A DNA stretch of 64,000 bases. Origin: Clostridium nigeriense. Lineage in GTDB: Bacteria; Bacillota; Clostridia; Clostridiales; Clostridiaceae. The notes below the pieces were generated by a model. The model was not told where the DNA came from. It saw only the letters and a program-made list of their open reading frames with translations, and searched no databases. The position numbers and the translations under genes are program-made. Where the stretch lies: contig NZ_LT575472.1 of NCBI RefSeq assembly GCF_900086595.1, positions 653,045 to 717,044 on the forward strand, in the 5' to 3' direction. Position 1 is the first letter of the stretch. The number at the start of each line of letters is the position of its first letter. Below, one piece after another: positions 57,164 through 64,000 of the stretch.

Positions 57164-59866
57164 ATGGAAAACCGTCCTAATCCTGATGAGTTATTAAGAA
57201 AGATAAAAGAAAATGAAGAGAAAAATAAAAAGGGTAAATTAAAAATATTCTTTGGTTATGCAGCTGGTGTAGGTAAAACCTATGCCATGTTAGATGCTGC
57301 TCATGCAGCTAAAAAAGCAGGTATAGATGTTGTAGTAGGATATATAGAGCCACATACAAGACCGGAAACACTAGCTTTATTAGAAGGATTAGAGGTTTTA
57401 CCAAAACTAGAAGTAGAATATAGAGGAATAATACTAAAGGAATTTGATTTAGATCAAGCATTAAAAAGAAAACCTCAGTTAATATTAGTAGATGAACTTG
57501 CCCACACTAATGTTGAAGGGTTAAGGCATAAAAAAAGATATTGTGATATAGAAGAGTTGCTAAATGCAGGAATAGATGTTTACACTACAGTTAATGTTCA
57601 GCATATAGAAAGTTTAAATGATATTGTTGCTTCAATTACTAATGTAGTAGTTAAAGAAAGAGTTCCTGATAGATTTTTTAATGATGCATTTCAAGTAGAA
57701 CTAATAGATATAGAGCCTTCTGATTTAATAGAAAGATTAAATGCAGGAAAGATATACAAAAATGACCAAGCTAAAAGAGCTTTAGACAACTTCTTTATTA
57801 GAGAAAATCTAGTTGCTTTACGGGAAATATCATTAAGAGAAACAGCAGATAGAGTAAATAAAGAAGTAAATATAAACAAGAATTATAGTAAAAATATATA
57901 CCATACAAATGAGCATATATTAGTGTGTTTAAGCTCTTCTCCATCAAATGCAAAAGTAATAAGAGCAGCTGCAAGAATGGCAGAAGCTTTTAATGCAGAT
58001 TTTACAGCTTTATTTGTAGAAACTGTAGTGTCTAAGGAGTTAAATGATAAAAATATTAAAAAACTAAGAGAAAATTTAAAGCTAGCTGAAGAACTAGGAG
58101 CAAAAATTGAAACTGTATATGGTGACGATGTACCTTATCAAGTAGCAGAATATGCTAAGTTAAGTGGAGTTTCTAAGATTATAATAGGAAGAACTAAAAG
58201 AAGAAAAAGATTTTTTATATCTAAGCTTGGGTATGTAGATAGAATAATTGAATTAGCCCCTGATATAGACCTTTATGTTATACCAGATAGTGAAGATAGT
58301 TTTTATAAAAAAAGATATATACTAAAAAATATGAAATTATCTTTTTCAGATGTTATGAAAACATTAGGAATACTTGTTGGAGTTATTATAATAGGATTAA
58401 TATTATATAATTTAGGATTTAGTGAAGCTAATATAATTACAGTATTTATTTTAGGAGTTTTATTAATATCAAATAAAACAAATGGATATATATATGGCGG
58501 TTTTGCTTCTCTTTTTAGTGTATTATTATTTAATTTTTTCTTTACAGTACCAAGGTTTTCACTTAATTTTTATGATCCTGGATATTTAGTTACATTTTTA
58601 ATAATGCTTACATCTGCACTAGTAACAAGCACATTAACTAATAAGGTTAAATATCAGGCAAATGTATCTGCCTTAATTGCTAGTAGAACTAATATATTAT
58701 TAGATGCAAGTAGAGATTTAGAAAGAAGCGATAATTTAGAAGATATTATAGTAACAGCTCAAAGACAGTTATATAAATTTTTAAGGAAACCTATTATAAT
58801 TTATGAAGTAAAAGATGAAAAAATAAAAAGTATTTATAATTATAAGTATGATGATGGTAGTGAAATAGATAGTAAATACACAGGAGAAGAAGAAAAAGGT
58901 GTAGTTACCTGGGCAATAAAAAATAAAAAAAGAGCAGGAGCAAATACAGATACAATTCCAGGGGCAAAGGCTATGTATATTCCTCTTATTGGTCAAAGTG
59001 AAGTTATGGCTGTAATAGGTATAGTAATGAGAGAAGATGATAGGATTGATAGCAGTGAAAAATCATTACTAGAAGCTATACTAAGTCAAATATCCTTTGC
59101 TATAGAAAAGTATAATTTAAGTGAGTCTAAGAAGAAGGCTTTAATGCAGGCTGAAAATGAAAGGTTTAGAGCAAATTTATTAAGGGCAGTTTCTCATGAT
59201 TTAAGAACACCACTTACAAGTATTTCAGGAAGTGCAAGCTCTATACTTAATAATAATTTTGATGAAGAAACAAAAAGAAGATTAACATCAGATATATATG
59301 ATGATTCTATGTGGCTAATAAATTTAGTGGAAAATTTACTATCTGTATCTAGGATAGATAATGGAAATGTCAAGTTAAATACAGAGCCTCAATTAATAGA
59401 AGAAATAATAAATGAAGCACTTCAACATGTAAATCGTAGAATTTCTGAGTATAAGGTTAAGATAAATCTTAAAGATGACTTACTTATGGTGGATGTTGAT
59501 GTAAGGTTAATAGTGCAAGTAATAATTAATATAGTAGATAATGCAATTAAATATACTGAAGCAGGAACAAAAATAAGAATAGATGTATTTACTAAGGGTA
59601 ATAAGGTAATCGTTGAAGTTATAGATAATGGAGTAGGAATAAGCAAACAGGACCAAGAATGTATATTTGATATGTTTTTTACCGTAAGCGGTAATAAAGG
59701 TGATAGTAGAAGAGGGTTAGGGTTAGGTCTTGCATTATGTAAATCAATAATAAATGCTCATGGAGGAGAAATATATGTTAGGAATAATTATCCTCATGGA
59801 ACAGTAATAGGATTTACACTATTAAAGGTGGAGGTTAAAAATGAAAGAATCGATTTTGGTAATTGA
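57164..59866 (+). CDS. kdpD: Sensor histidine kinase KdpD
   Basis: 900 residues, ATG after GGGGTG. The N-terminal KdpD domain has Walker A GYAAGVGKTYAML (31-43) and VDELAHTN. A universal stress protein-like domain follows (about 250-375), then four membrane helices (about 395-500), a GAF-like domain and the kinase core with AVSHDLRTPLTSISGSASS (His near 677), IVDNAIKYT and GLGLGLALCKSI. It senses K+ limitation or osmotic state and phosphorylates KdpE. Its end overlaps the kdpE start by 26 bases. Confidence 0.95.
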   Translation: MENRPNPDELLRKIKENEEKNKKGKLKIFFGYAAGVGKTYAMLDAAHAAKKAGIDVVVGYIEPHTRPETLALLEGLEVLPKLEVEYRGIILKEFDLDQALKRKPQLILVDELAHTNVEGLRHKKRYCDIEELLNAGIDVYTTVNVQHIESLNDIVASITNVVVKERVPDRFFNDAFQVELIDIEPSDLIERLNAGKIYKNDQAKRALDNFFIRENLVALREISLRETADRVNKEVNINKNYSKNIYHTNEHILVCLSSSPSNAKVIRAAARMAEAFNADFTALFVETVVSKELNDKNIKKLRENLKLAEELGAKIETVYGDDVPYQVAEYAKLSGVSKIIIGRTKRRKRFFISKLGYVDRIIELAPDIDLYVIPDSEDSFYKKRYILKNMKLSFSDVMKTLGILVGVIIIGLILYNLGFSEANIITVFILGVLLISNKTNGYIYGGFASLFSVLLFNFFFTVPRFSLNFYDPGYLVTFLIMLTSALVTSTLTNKVKYQANVSALIASRTNILLDASRDLERSDNLEDIIVTAQRQLYKFLRKPIIIYEVKDEKIKSIYNYKYDDGSEIDSKYTGEEEKGVVTWAIKNKKRAGANTDTIPGAKAMYIPLIGQSEVMAVIGIVMREDDRIDSSEKSLLEAILSQISFAIEKYNLSESKKKALMQAENERFRANLLRAVSHDLRTPLTSISGSASSILNNNFDEETKRRLTSDIYDDSMWLINLVENLLSVSRIDNGNVKLNTEPQLIEEIINEALQHVNRRISEYKVKINLKDDLLMVDVDVRLIVQVIINIVDNAIKYTEAGTKIRIDVFTKGNKVIVEVIDNGVGISKQDQECIFDMFFTVSGNKGDSRRGLGLGLALCKSIINAHGGEIYVRNNYPHGTVIGFTLLKVEVKNERIDFGN

Positions 59867-60539
59867 AGATGAAAAAGCAATAAGAAATTTTATGTCAGCA
59901 ACTTTAGAAATTAATTCATATAACTGCATTACAGCAGAAAATGGAACACAAGGAATAACTCTTGCTACATCTCATAAGCCTGATATTATTTTATTAGATT
60001 TAGGGCTTCCAGATATAGATGGAGTTGATATAATAAAAAAGATTAGAACATGGTCTAATTGTCCTATAATAGTAGTTAGTGCTAGAAGTGAAGATAGGGA
60101 TAAAATTGAAGCTTTAGATTCAGGTGCAGATGATTATTTAACTAAGCCCTTTAGTGTAGATGAACTACTTGCAAGAATAAGGGTTGCTATTCGTAAAATG
60201 AATTATGATAATTCAAAAAAAGAAGAAAGCACTGAATTTATTAATGGAAATTTAAGAATAGATTATGCATCAGGATGTGTTTTTATTGGAGAAGAAGAAA
60301 CTCACTTAACTCCAATAGAATATAAATTAATATGCTTATTAGCAAAAAATGTAGGTAAGGTTTTAACTCACACATATATATTAAAAGAAATATGGGGAGT
60401 GGCTTATGAAAGTGACATACCATCTCTTAGGGTTTTTATGGCGACTTTAAGAAAAAAAATAGAAAAGAATTGTGAGAAAAACACATATATTCAAACACAT
60501 ATAGGAGTTGGATACAGGCTTGTAAGAATACAAGATTAG
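59841..60539 (+). CDS. kdpE: Response regulator KdpE
   Basis: 232 residues, ATG after AAAGGTGGAGG inside the end of kdpD. The receiver domain has the phosphorylated Asp53 (IILLDLGLPD), Thr/Ser and Lys of the active site (VVSARS, LTKPF). The C-terminal OmpR winged helix has LTPIEYKLICLLAKNVGKV and GVGYRL. It activates kdpFABC, probably at the direct repeats at 52409-52460. Confidence 0.95.
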   Translation: MKESILVIEDEKAIRNFMSATLEINSYNCITAENGTQGITLATSHKPDIILLDLGLPDIDGVDIIKKIRTWSNCPIIVVSARSEDRDKIEALDSGADDYLTKPFSVDELLARIRVAIRKMNYDNSKKEESTEFINGNLRIDYASGCVFIGEEETHLTPIEYKLICLLAKNVGKVLTHTYILKEIWGVAYESDIPSLRVFMATLRKKIEKNCEKNTYIQTHIGVGYRLVRIQD

Positions 60540-60553
60540 TAAAGGTGATTAAT

Positions 60554-60880
60554 ATGGGGATAATTAATAGTTCAAATATAAAAGTTTTAAAAAATAATAA
60601 AGATTTAAATGAGTATATAAAAAAATCTAGAGAAGCTATAATGAAAAAGGAATATTCTAAGGCAAAATTACTATTAAAGGAAGCTTTGTTTTTAGATAGT
60701 AGCAATGCTGAAATAGAAAATTTATTAGGGGTAATTGAAGAACTTTTAAATAATAAAAAGTTAGCTCAAAATTATTATAGAGCAGCATTAGCATTTGATT
60801 CAACTTATATCCCGGCTGAAAACAACCTAAAAAGAATATCATTAGATAATAGTGGAATTTATAAAATTGATTTAGGTTAA
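60554..60880 (+). CDS. Small TPR-like protein after kdpE
   Basis: 108 residues from the ATG at 60554 after AAAGGTG; a GTG at 60545 overlaps that site. Two TPR-like helical repeats are seen, AIMKKEYSKAKLLLKEALFLDSSNAEIENLLG and KLAQNYYRAALAFDSTYIPAENNL. There is no signal or membrane helix. It begins 14 bases after kdpE and ends at the terminator, so it is the last gene of the kdp operon. A scaffold role is possible; function unknown. Confidence 0.7.
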   Translation: MGIINSSNIKVLKNNKDLNEYIKKSREAIMKKEYSKAKLLLKEALFLDSSNAEIENLLGVIEELLNNKKLAQNYYRAALAFDSTYIPAENNLKRISLDNSGIYKIDLG

Positions 60881-60911
60881 AAATAGAGCTGTCAAAAGGC
60901 AGCTCTATTTA
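60881..60911. terminator. Bidirectional terminator between kdp and bgl genes
   Basis: AAATAGAGCTG (60881-60891) pairs with CAGCTCTATTT (60900-60910), with A/T flanks on both sides. Confidence 0.85.
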
Positions 60912-60917
60912 AATAAA

Positions 60918-62327
60918 TTAATGATCTAATTCACCGTTAGTTTCTATAACTTTTTTGTACCAATAAAAACTATCCTTTTTAACTCTTTTTAAATCTAAAA
61001 GGTCATCATCAGTTCTATTTACATAAACTAACCCATATCTTTTTCTAAAGCCTTGGGCAGAACTTAAAAGATCCATAAAAGACCATGGACAGTATCCCAT
61101 AAGGTTAACTCCATCCTTAATAGCTAATTCACAAGCTTTTAAATGTTCTCTTAAATATTCTATTCTATAAGCATCGTGAACTTTTCCATTTTCTAATACA
61201 TCTGGAGTTCCAAGTCCATTTTCAGTTATTATTAATGGAAGATGGTATCTTTGCCAATATTCATTTAAGGCTACTCTAAGGCCAGAAGGGTCTATAGCTG
61301 CCCCGTATTCTGTTGCTTTTAAGTTAGGATTCATAGACATTTTAAATAGTCCGTAAATATTAAAGTCAACTGTACCTTCTCTAAGACCAAAAGGATTATT
61401 TTCATCACAAGGTAAGAAGGAAGCACAGTTAGTTCTATAATAATTAATAGCTATAAAATCTATTTTTGCTTTTTTTAATATTTCTTTATCTTTTTCTTCG
61501 GTATAAGGCATTATATTTCTTTTCTTTAGGTATTCCATATAATATCCTGGATATTCTCCGTAATAATGCATATCTAACATATAGTAAACTTTAAAGTTAT
61601 CATTCATCCTAGCAGCAAATACATCTTCTGGATTAGTGGTTAATGGATATGTTACTGATGAAGAAACGGCAGGACCTATTTTTGCATCAGGAATCATTTC
61701 ATGACAAGCGTTAACAGCTAAGGCATGAGCTAAACACAAGTTATAATCCATTTGAGCACGCATTTTATCTACTTTCCATTTATCTGTTTCGTCATAAATA
61801 TTAATTCTTTCTTCAACTCTAACAATTAAATTATGTTCATTATGAGGTTGCCAATATTTAACCTTGTTTCCGTATTCCTTAAAACAAAGCTTAGCATATC
61901 TTTCAAAAGCATATACTGTTTCTCTAGATTCCCACCCATTATATTTTTCTACTAGTGCAAAAGGTAAATCAAAATGATATAAGGTAACAAATGGTTCAAT
62001 ATTATATTCAATTAACTTATCTATAACTTTATGATAAAAGTCTATTCCTTTTTGATTTATTTCTCCATCACCATCAGGAATTATTCTAGCCCAAGAAAGT
62101 GAAAATCTATAAGTTTTCATTCCAAGTTCCTTCATAAGCTTTATATCTTCTTCGTAATTATGATAAAAGTCAGATGCTACTTTAGTATCTGCTTGCATAT
62201 GAGATTTTTTAAAGGAGTTATAATCTGCAACAGTTAGTTTTTTGCCATCTTCATCCCAAGCTCCTTCAATTTGAAAGGCAGAAGATGAAGCACCCCACAT
62301 AAAATCCTTTGGAAAAGTTGTATTCAT
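60918..62327 (-). CDS. bglA: 6-phospho-beta-glucosidase, glycoside hydrolase family 1
   Basis: 469 residues. GH1 features are PKDFMWGASSSAFQIEGAWDEDGK at the start, acid/base Glu164 in PHNEHN, nucleophile Glu369 in ITENGLG, and KRYGLVYVN. It splits phosphorylated beta-glucosides (such as cellobiose-, salicin- or arbutin-phosphate) in the cytoplasm. It lies 30 bases after the PTS gene, and both share a promoter at 63779-63807. Confidence 0.92.
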   Translation of the reverse strand: MNTTFPKDFMWGASSSAFQIEGAWDEDGKKLTVADYNSFKKSHMQADTKVASDFYHNYEEDIKLMKELGMKTYRFSLSWARIIPDGDGEINQKGIDFYHKVIDKLIEYNIEPFVTLYHFDLPFALVEKYNGWESRETVYAFERYAKLCFKEYGNKVKYWQPHNEHNLIVRVEERINIYDETDKWKVDKMRAQMDYNLCLAHALAVNACHEMIPDAKIGPAVSSSVTYPLTTNPEDVFAARMNDNFKVYYMLDMHYYGEYPGYYMEYLKKRNIMPYTEEKDKEILKKAKIDFIAINYYRTNCASFLPCDENNPFGLREGTVDFNIYGLFKMSMNPNLKATEYGAAIDPSGLRVALNEYWQRYHLPLIITENGLGTPDVLENGKVHDAYRIEYLREHLKACELAIKDGVNLMGYCPWSFMDLLSSAQGFRKRYGLVYVNRTDDDLLDLKRVKKDSFYWYKKVIETNGELDH

Positions 62328-62357
62328 AAAAATGTCAATCCTTTCATTTCATTGTTA

Positions 62358-63728
62358 TTAATTTTTTATATCCTCAAAACCAATTATATATGTTAATAAA
62401 GCTGATCCAAAAAAAGCAATAGCGCAACCAATTAAATAACTAATAAATCCTTTTGCTCCAGCTGTGGCATATACAGGGATAGTTAAAATTCCTTGGTTTG
62501 CAAAGGCATTTCCAAAGGCACCTCCAAATCCCATAACGCCACCACCAATTGCTCCACAAATTACAGCACAAATCATTGGTTTCTTTAATCTAAGGTTTGC
62601 ACCATAAATAGCAGGCTCTGTTATACCAAATAATGCTGTTATAGATGCAGATAAAGAAATTGTTTTTAAATTATCATTTTTAGTTTTAAAAAATACTCCT
62701 AAAGCAGCACCAGCCTGTGAAAAATTAGCAGCTCCTGCAAAAGCAAGTAAGTTTTGTTTTCCCATTTGAGCTACATCATTTATACCTATAGGAAGTAAAG
62801 CTCTATGAGCTCCAAATATAACTAACACACACCATAATCCACCAATAAAGGCTCCGCAAAGAGTAGGGCTTAATTCATAAATAAATTTATATGCAAAGCT
62901 TATAGTATTACCTATATAAATTCCAATTGGCCCAAATAAAAATAATGTTGCAGGTAGCATTATAATTAATGATAAAGTAGGTATCATTATTATTTTAATT
63001 ACTTCAGGAATATATTTTTCAAGAAATCTTTCTACATAAGATAAAACCCAAATAGTTAAAATTATAGGAATTACTGATGATGTATAACCAGCTTTAGTTA
63101 CTGAAAGACCTAAAAAGTTAACAGGATCAGTACCAGTCATAAGAGCAGTAAATGCTGGATAACAAAGAGTAGCCCCAATAACCATAGAGATTATTTTATT
63201 AGCTTTAAAAACTTTCGCAGAAGTATATCCTAAAATAATAGGCATGAAATAGAATATTGCATCTGCCATTGAGTTTAAAATAATATAACTTTGAGTTGTT
63301 TTAATATCAATATTATGTTTGTTTAAGTAATACATAGCTACTACTGATAGAATTCCTTTAATCATACCAGAGCCAGCTATAGCAGGTATAATTGGAGTGA
63401 AGATTCCAGCAATAGTAGATAATATTAAGTTAAATATATTTTCTTTTACTGGTTTATGGTTGTTGTTATTATCCACAGACATACTAGGAACTAGTTTTAT
63501 TAATTCATCATAAACTTTAGTTACCTTATTACCAATAACTACTTGAAGTTGGCCCATGCTTTCAACAACTGTTATTACACCTTCTATTTTCTTTAAATTA
63601 TCCATATTTACTTTAGACATATCTTTGATTTTAAATCTAAGTCTTGTCATACAATGAGTTAATTCTTTAATATTATCCTTACTACCTAAGTTTAATAGAA
63701 TATTATTTGCTATCTCTTTATAATTCAT
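62358..63728 (-). CDS. PTS beta-glucoside-type EIIBC component
   Basis: 456 residues, ATG after GGAGG. EIIB at the N-terminus has the phosphorylated Cys26 in THCMTRLRFKI. EIIC spans about 100-456 with GSGMIKGI, AHRALLPIGINDVAQMG and FGITEPAIYG. The EIIA domain found at the end of BglF (about 625 residues) is absent, so phosphate must come from a separate EIIA. It imports and phosphorylates a beta-glucoside for the GH1 enzyme next to it. No LicT/BglG-type antiterminator gene is seen in the window. Confidence 0.92.
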   Translation of the reverse strand: MNYKEIANNILLNLGSKDNIKELTHCMTRLRFKIKDMSKVNMDNLKKIEGVITVVESMGQLQVVIGNKVTKVYDELIKLVPSMSVDNNNNHKPVKENIFNLILSTIAGIFTPIIPAIAGSGMIKGILSVVAMYYLNKHNIDIKTTQSYIILNSMADAIFYFMPIILGYTSAKVFKANKIISMVIGATLCYPAFTALMTGTDPVNFLGLSVTKAGYTSSVIPIILTIWVLSYVERFLEKYIPEVIKIIMIPTLSLIIMLPATLFLFGPIGIYIGNTISFAYKFIYELSPTLCGAFIGGLWCVLVIFGAHRALLPIGINDVAQMGKQNLLAFAGAANFSQAGAALGVFFKTKNDNLKTISLSASITALFGITEPAIYGANLRLKKPMICAVICGAIGGGVMGFGGAFGNAFANQGILTIPVYATAGAKGFISYLIGCAIAFFGSALLTYIIGFEDIKN

Positions 63729-63778
63729 TTTATCCTCCAGTTAAGCTGTTAATTAATAATAAATATCTAATAATAAAT

Positions 63779-63807
63779 AATATACATATAATAATGAAGA
63801 AAATCAA
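63779..63807 (-). promoter_or_regulatory. Promoter of the beta-glucoside operon
   Basis: Minus strand TTGATT (63807-63802), 17 bases, TATATT (63784-63779). The leader is about 45 bases, with no clear RAT or terminator structure. Confidence 0.6.
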
Positions 63808-63910
63808 TAATATGTAGTATTTGAAATTTTATAATAAATTAAACAGAAAGGGTATTTATGAATAGACATATCAAATTAATAAAATAATTGAATTATAAAT
63901 TGCAAAATCA

Positions 63911-63939
63911 TTGACAACAGTATAGGCTAGTTATATAAT
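63911..63939 (+). promoter_or_regulatory. Promoter ahead of purine riboswitch
   Basis: TTGACA (63911-63916), 17 bases, TATAAT (63934-63939): full consensus, pointing out of the window. Confidence 0.85.
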
Positions 63940-63970
63940 ATCTATAAATTAAAAATAGATTGATATAAAT

Positions 63971-64000
63971 AACTCGTATATCCTTTGAATATGGCAGAGA
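63971..64000 (+). promoter_or_regulatory. Purine riboswitch, 5' half (cut by window end)
   Basis: AACTCGTATA, then TCCTTTGAATATGGCAGAGA, matches the P1-J1/2-P2 part of the purine aptamer (conserved UCGUAUA and AAUAUGG). The rest, including the base that separates guanine from adenine classes, lies beyond 64000. It should control a purine transport or synthesis gene outside the window. Confidence 0.8.

Noticed and set aside
63469..63477. Another exact DnaA box inside the PTS gene
   Set aside because: Single copy with no neighbours, as expected by chance.
63729..63900. BglG/LicT antitermination site before the beta-glucoside operon
   Set aside because: No terminator-RAT overlap is visible in the short leader, and no antiterminator gene is nearby.

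Overview
This 64-kb window is AT-rich chromosomal DNA of a Firmicute, most likely a Clostridium sensu stricto (cluster I) species. The case rests on gene content and signals: the butyryl-CoA cluster crt-bcd-etfB-etfA-hbd next to rex, a sporulation YtvI-family gene, an [FeFe]-hydrogenase, a CIRCE-controlled groESL, a Gram-positive type IV pilus locus of the kind known from Clostridium perfringens, strong Shine-Dalgarno sequences and many intrinsic terminators. No rRNA, tRNA, CRISPR array, transposase or phage genes were recognised.

Layout. 1-3.1 kb: a protein that joins a sigma-I C-terminal region to an RsgI anti-sigma module (the window begins inside or beside it), rluF, an unusual cluster of DnaA boxes, and a secreted DUF3298-type protein. 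3.1-6.1 kb (minus): a Ca2+/Mn2+ P-type ATPase behind a yybP-ykoY manganese riboswitch. 6.1-9.8 kb: mannose-1-phosphate guanylyltransferase, a zinc-ribbon protein, YtvI and a zinc-dependent phospholipase C-like protein. 9.9-12.6 kb: a CadC/ArsR repressor and CadA/ZntA metal ATPase with a visible operator, followed by an unassigned small RNA gene with a consensus promoter and terminator. 13-18.7 kb: rex and the Rex-operator-controlled crotonyl-CoA to butyryl-CoA operon. 18.9-21.6 kb: an OGG-type glycosylase, an N-acetylglucosamine kinase-like protein and an unknown membrane protein.

21.7-31.7 kb is an amino-sugar (probably N-acetylgalactosamine) catabolic regulon. It has a mannose-family PTS (EIID, EIIC, EIIB, with EIIA apart), an AraC regulator, a YajC-like protein, a NagA/AgaA deacetylase, AgaS isomerase/deaminase and both subunits of tagatose-bisphosphate aldolase. 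No tagatose-6-phosphate kinase is present. 31.9-37.4 kb: an [FeFe]-hydrogenase, an O-antigen ligase-type membrane protein, groES-groEL and a small membrane-anchored protein.

37.5-52.3 kb is a type IV pilus locus: prepilin peptidase, PilB ATPase, PilC, major pilin, PilM, PilN, an extended PilO, three minor pilin-like proteins, a large secreted protein with two von Willebrand A-like domains, and a secreted repeat protein. There is no PilT here. 52.5-60.9 kb is a complete kdpFABC-kdpDE potassium-uptake system, including a 29-residue KdpF and a small TPR protein. 60.9-63.7 kb (minus) is a beta-glucoside PTS and 6-phospho-beta-glucosidase pair. The window ends inside a purine riboswitch on the plus strand.

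Signals not explained by the genes include a hairpin repeat family with a conserved loop (three copies), MITE-like AT-rich repeats (four copies), the DnaA-box cluster, the small RNA and direct repeats ahead of kdpF. All family assignments come from reading motifs by eye; no database search was run.
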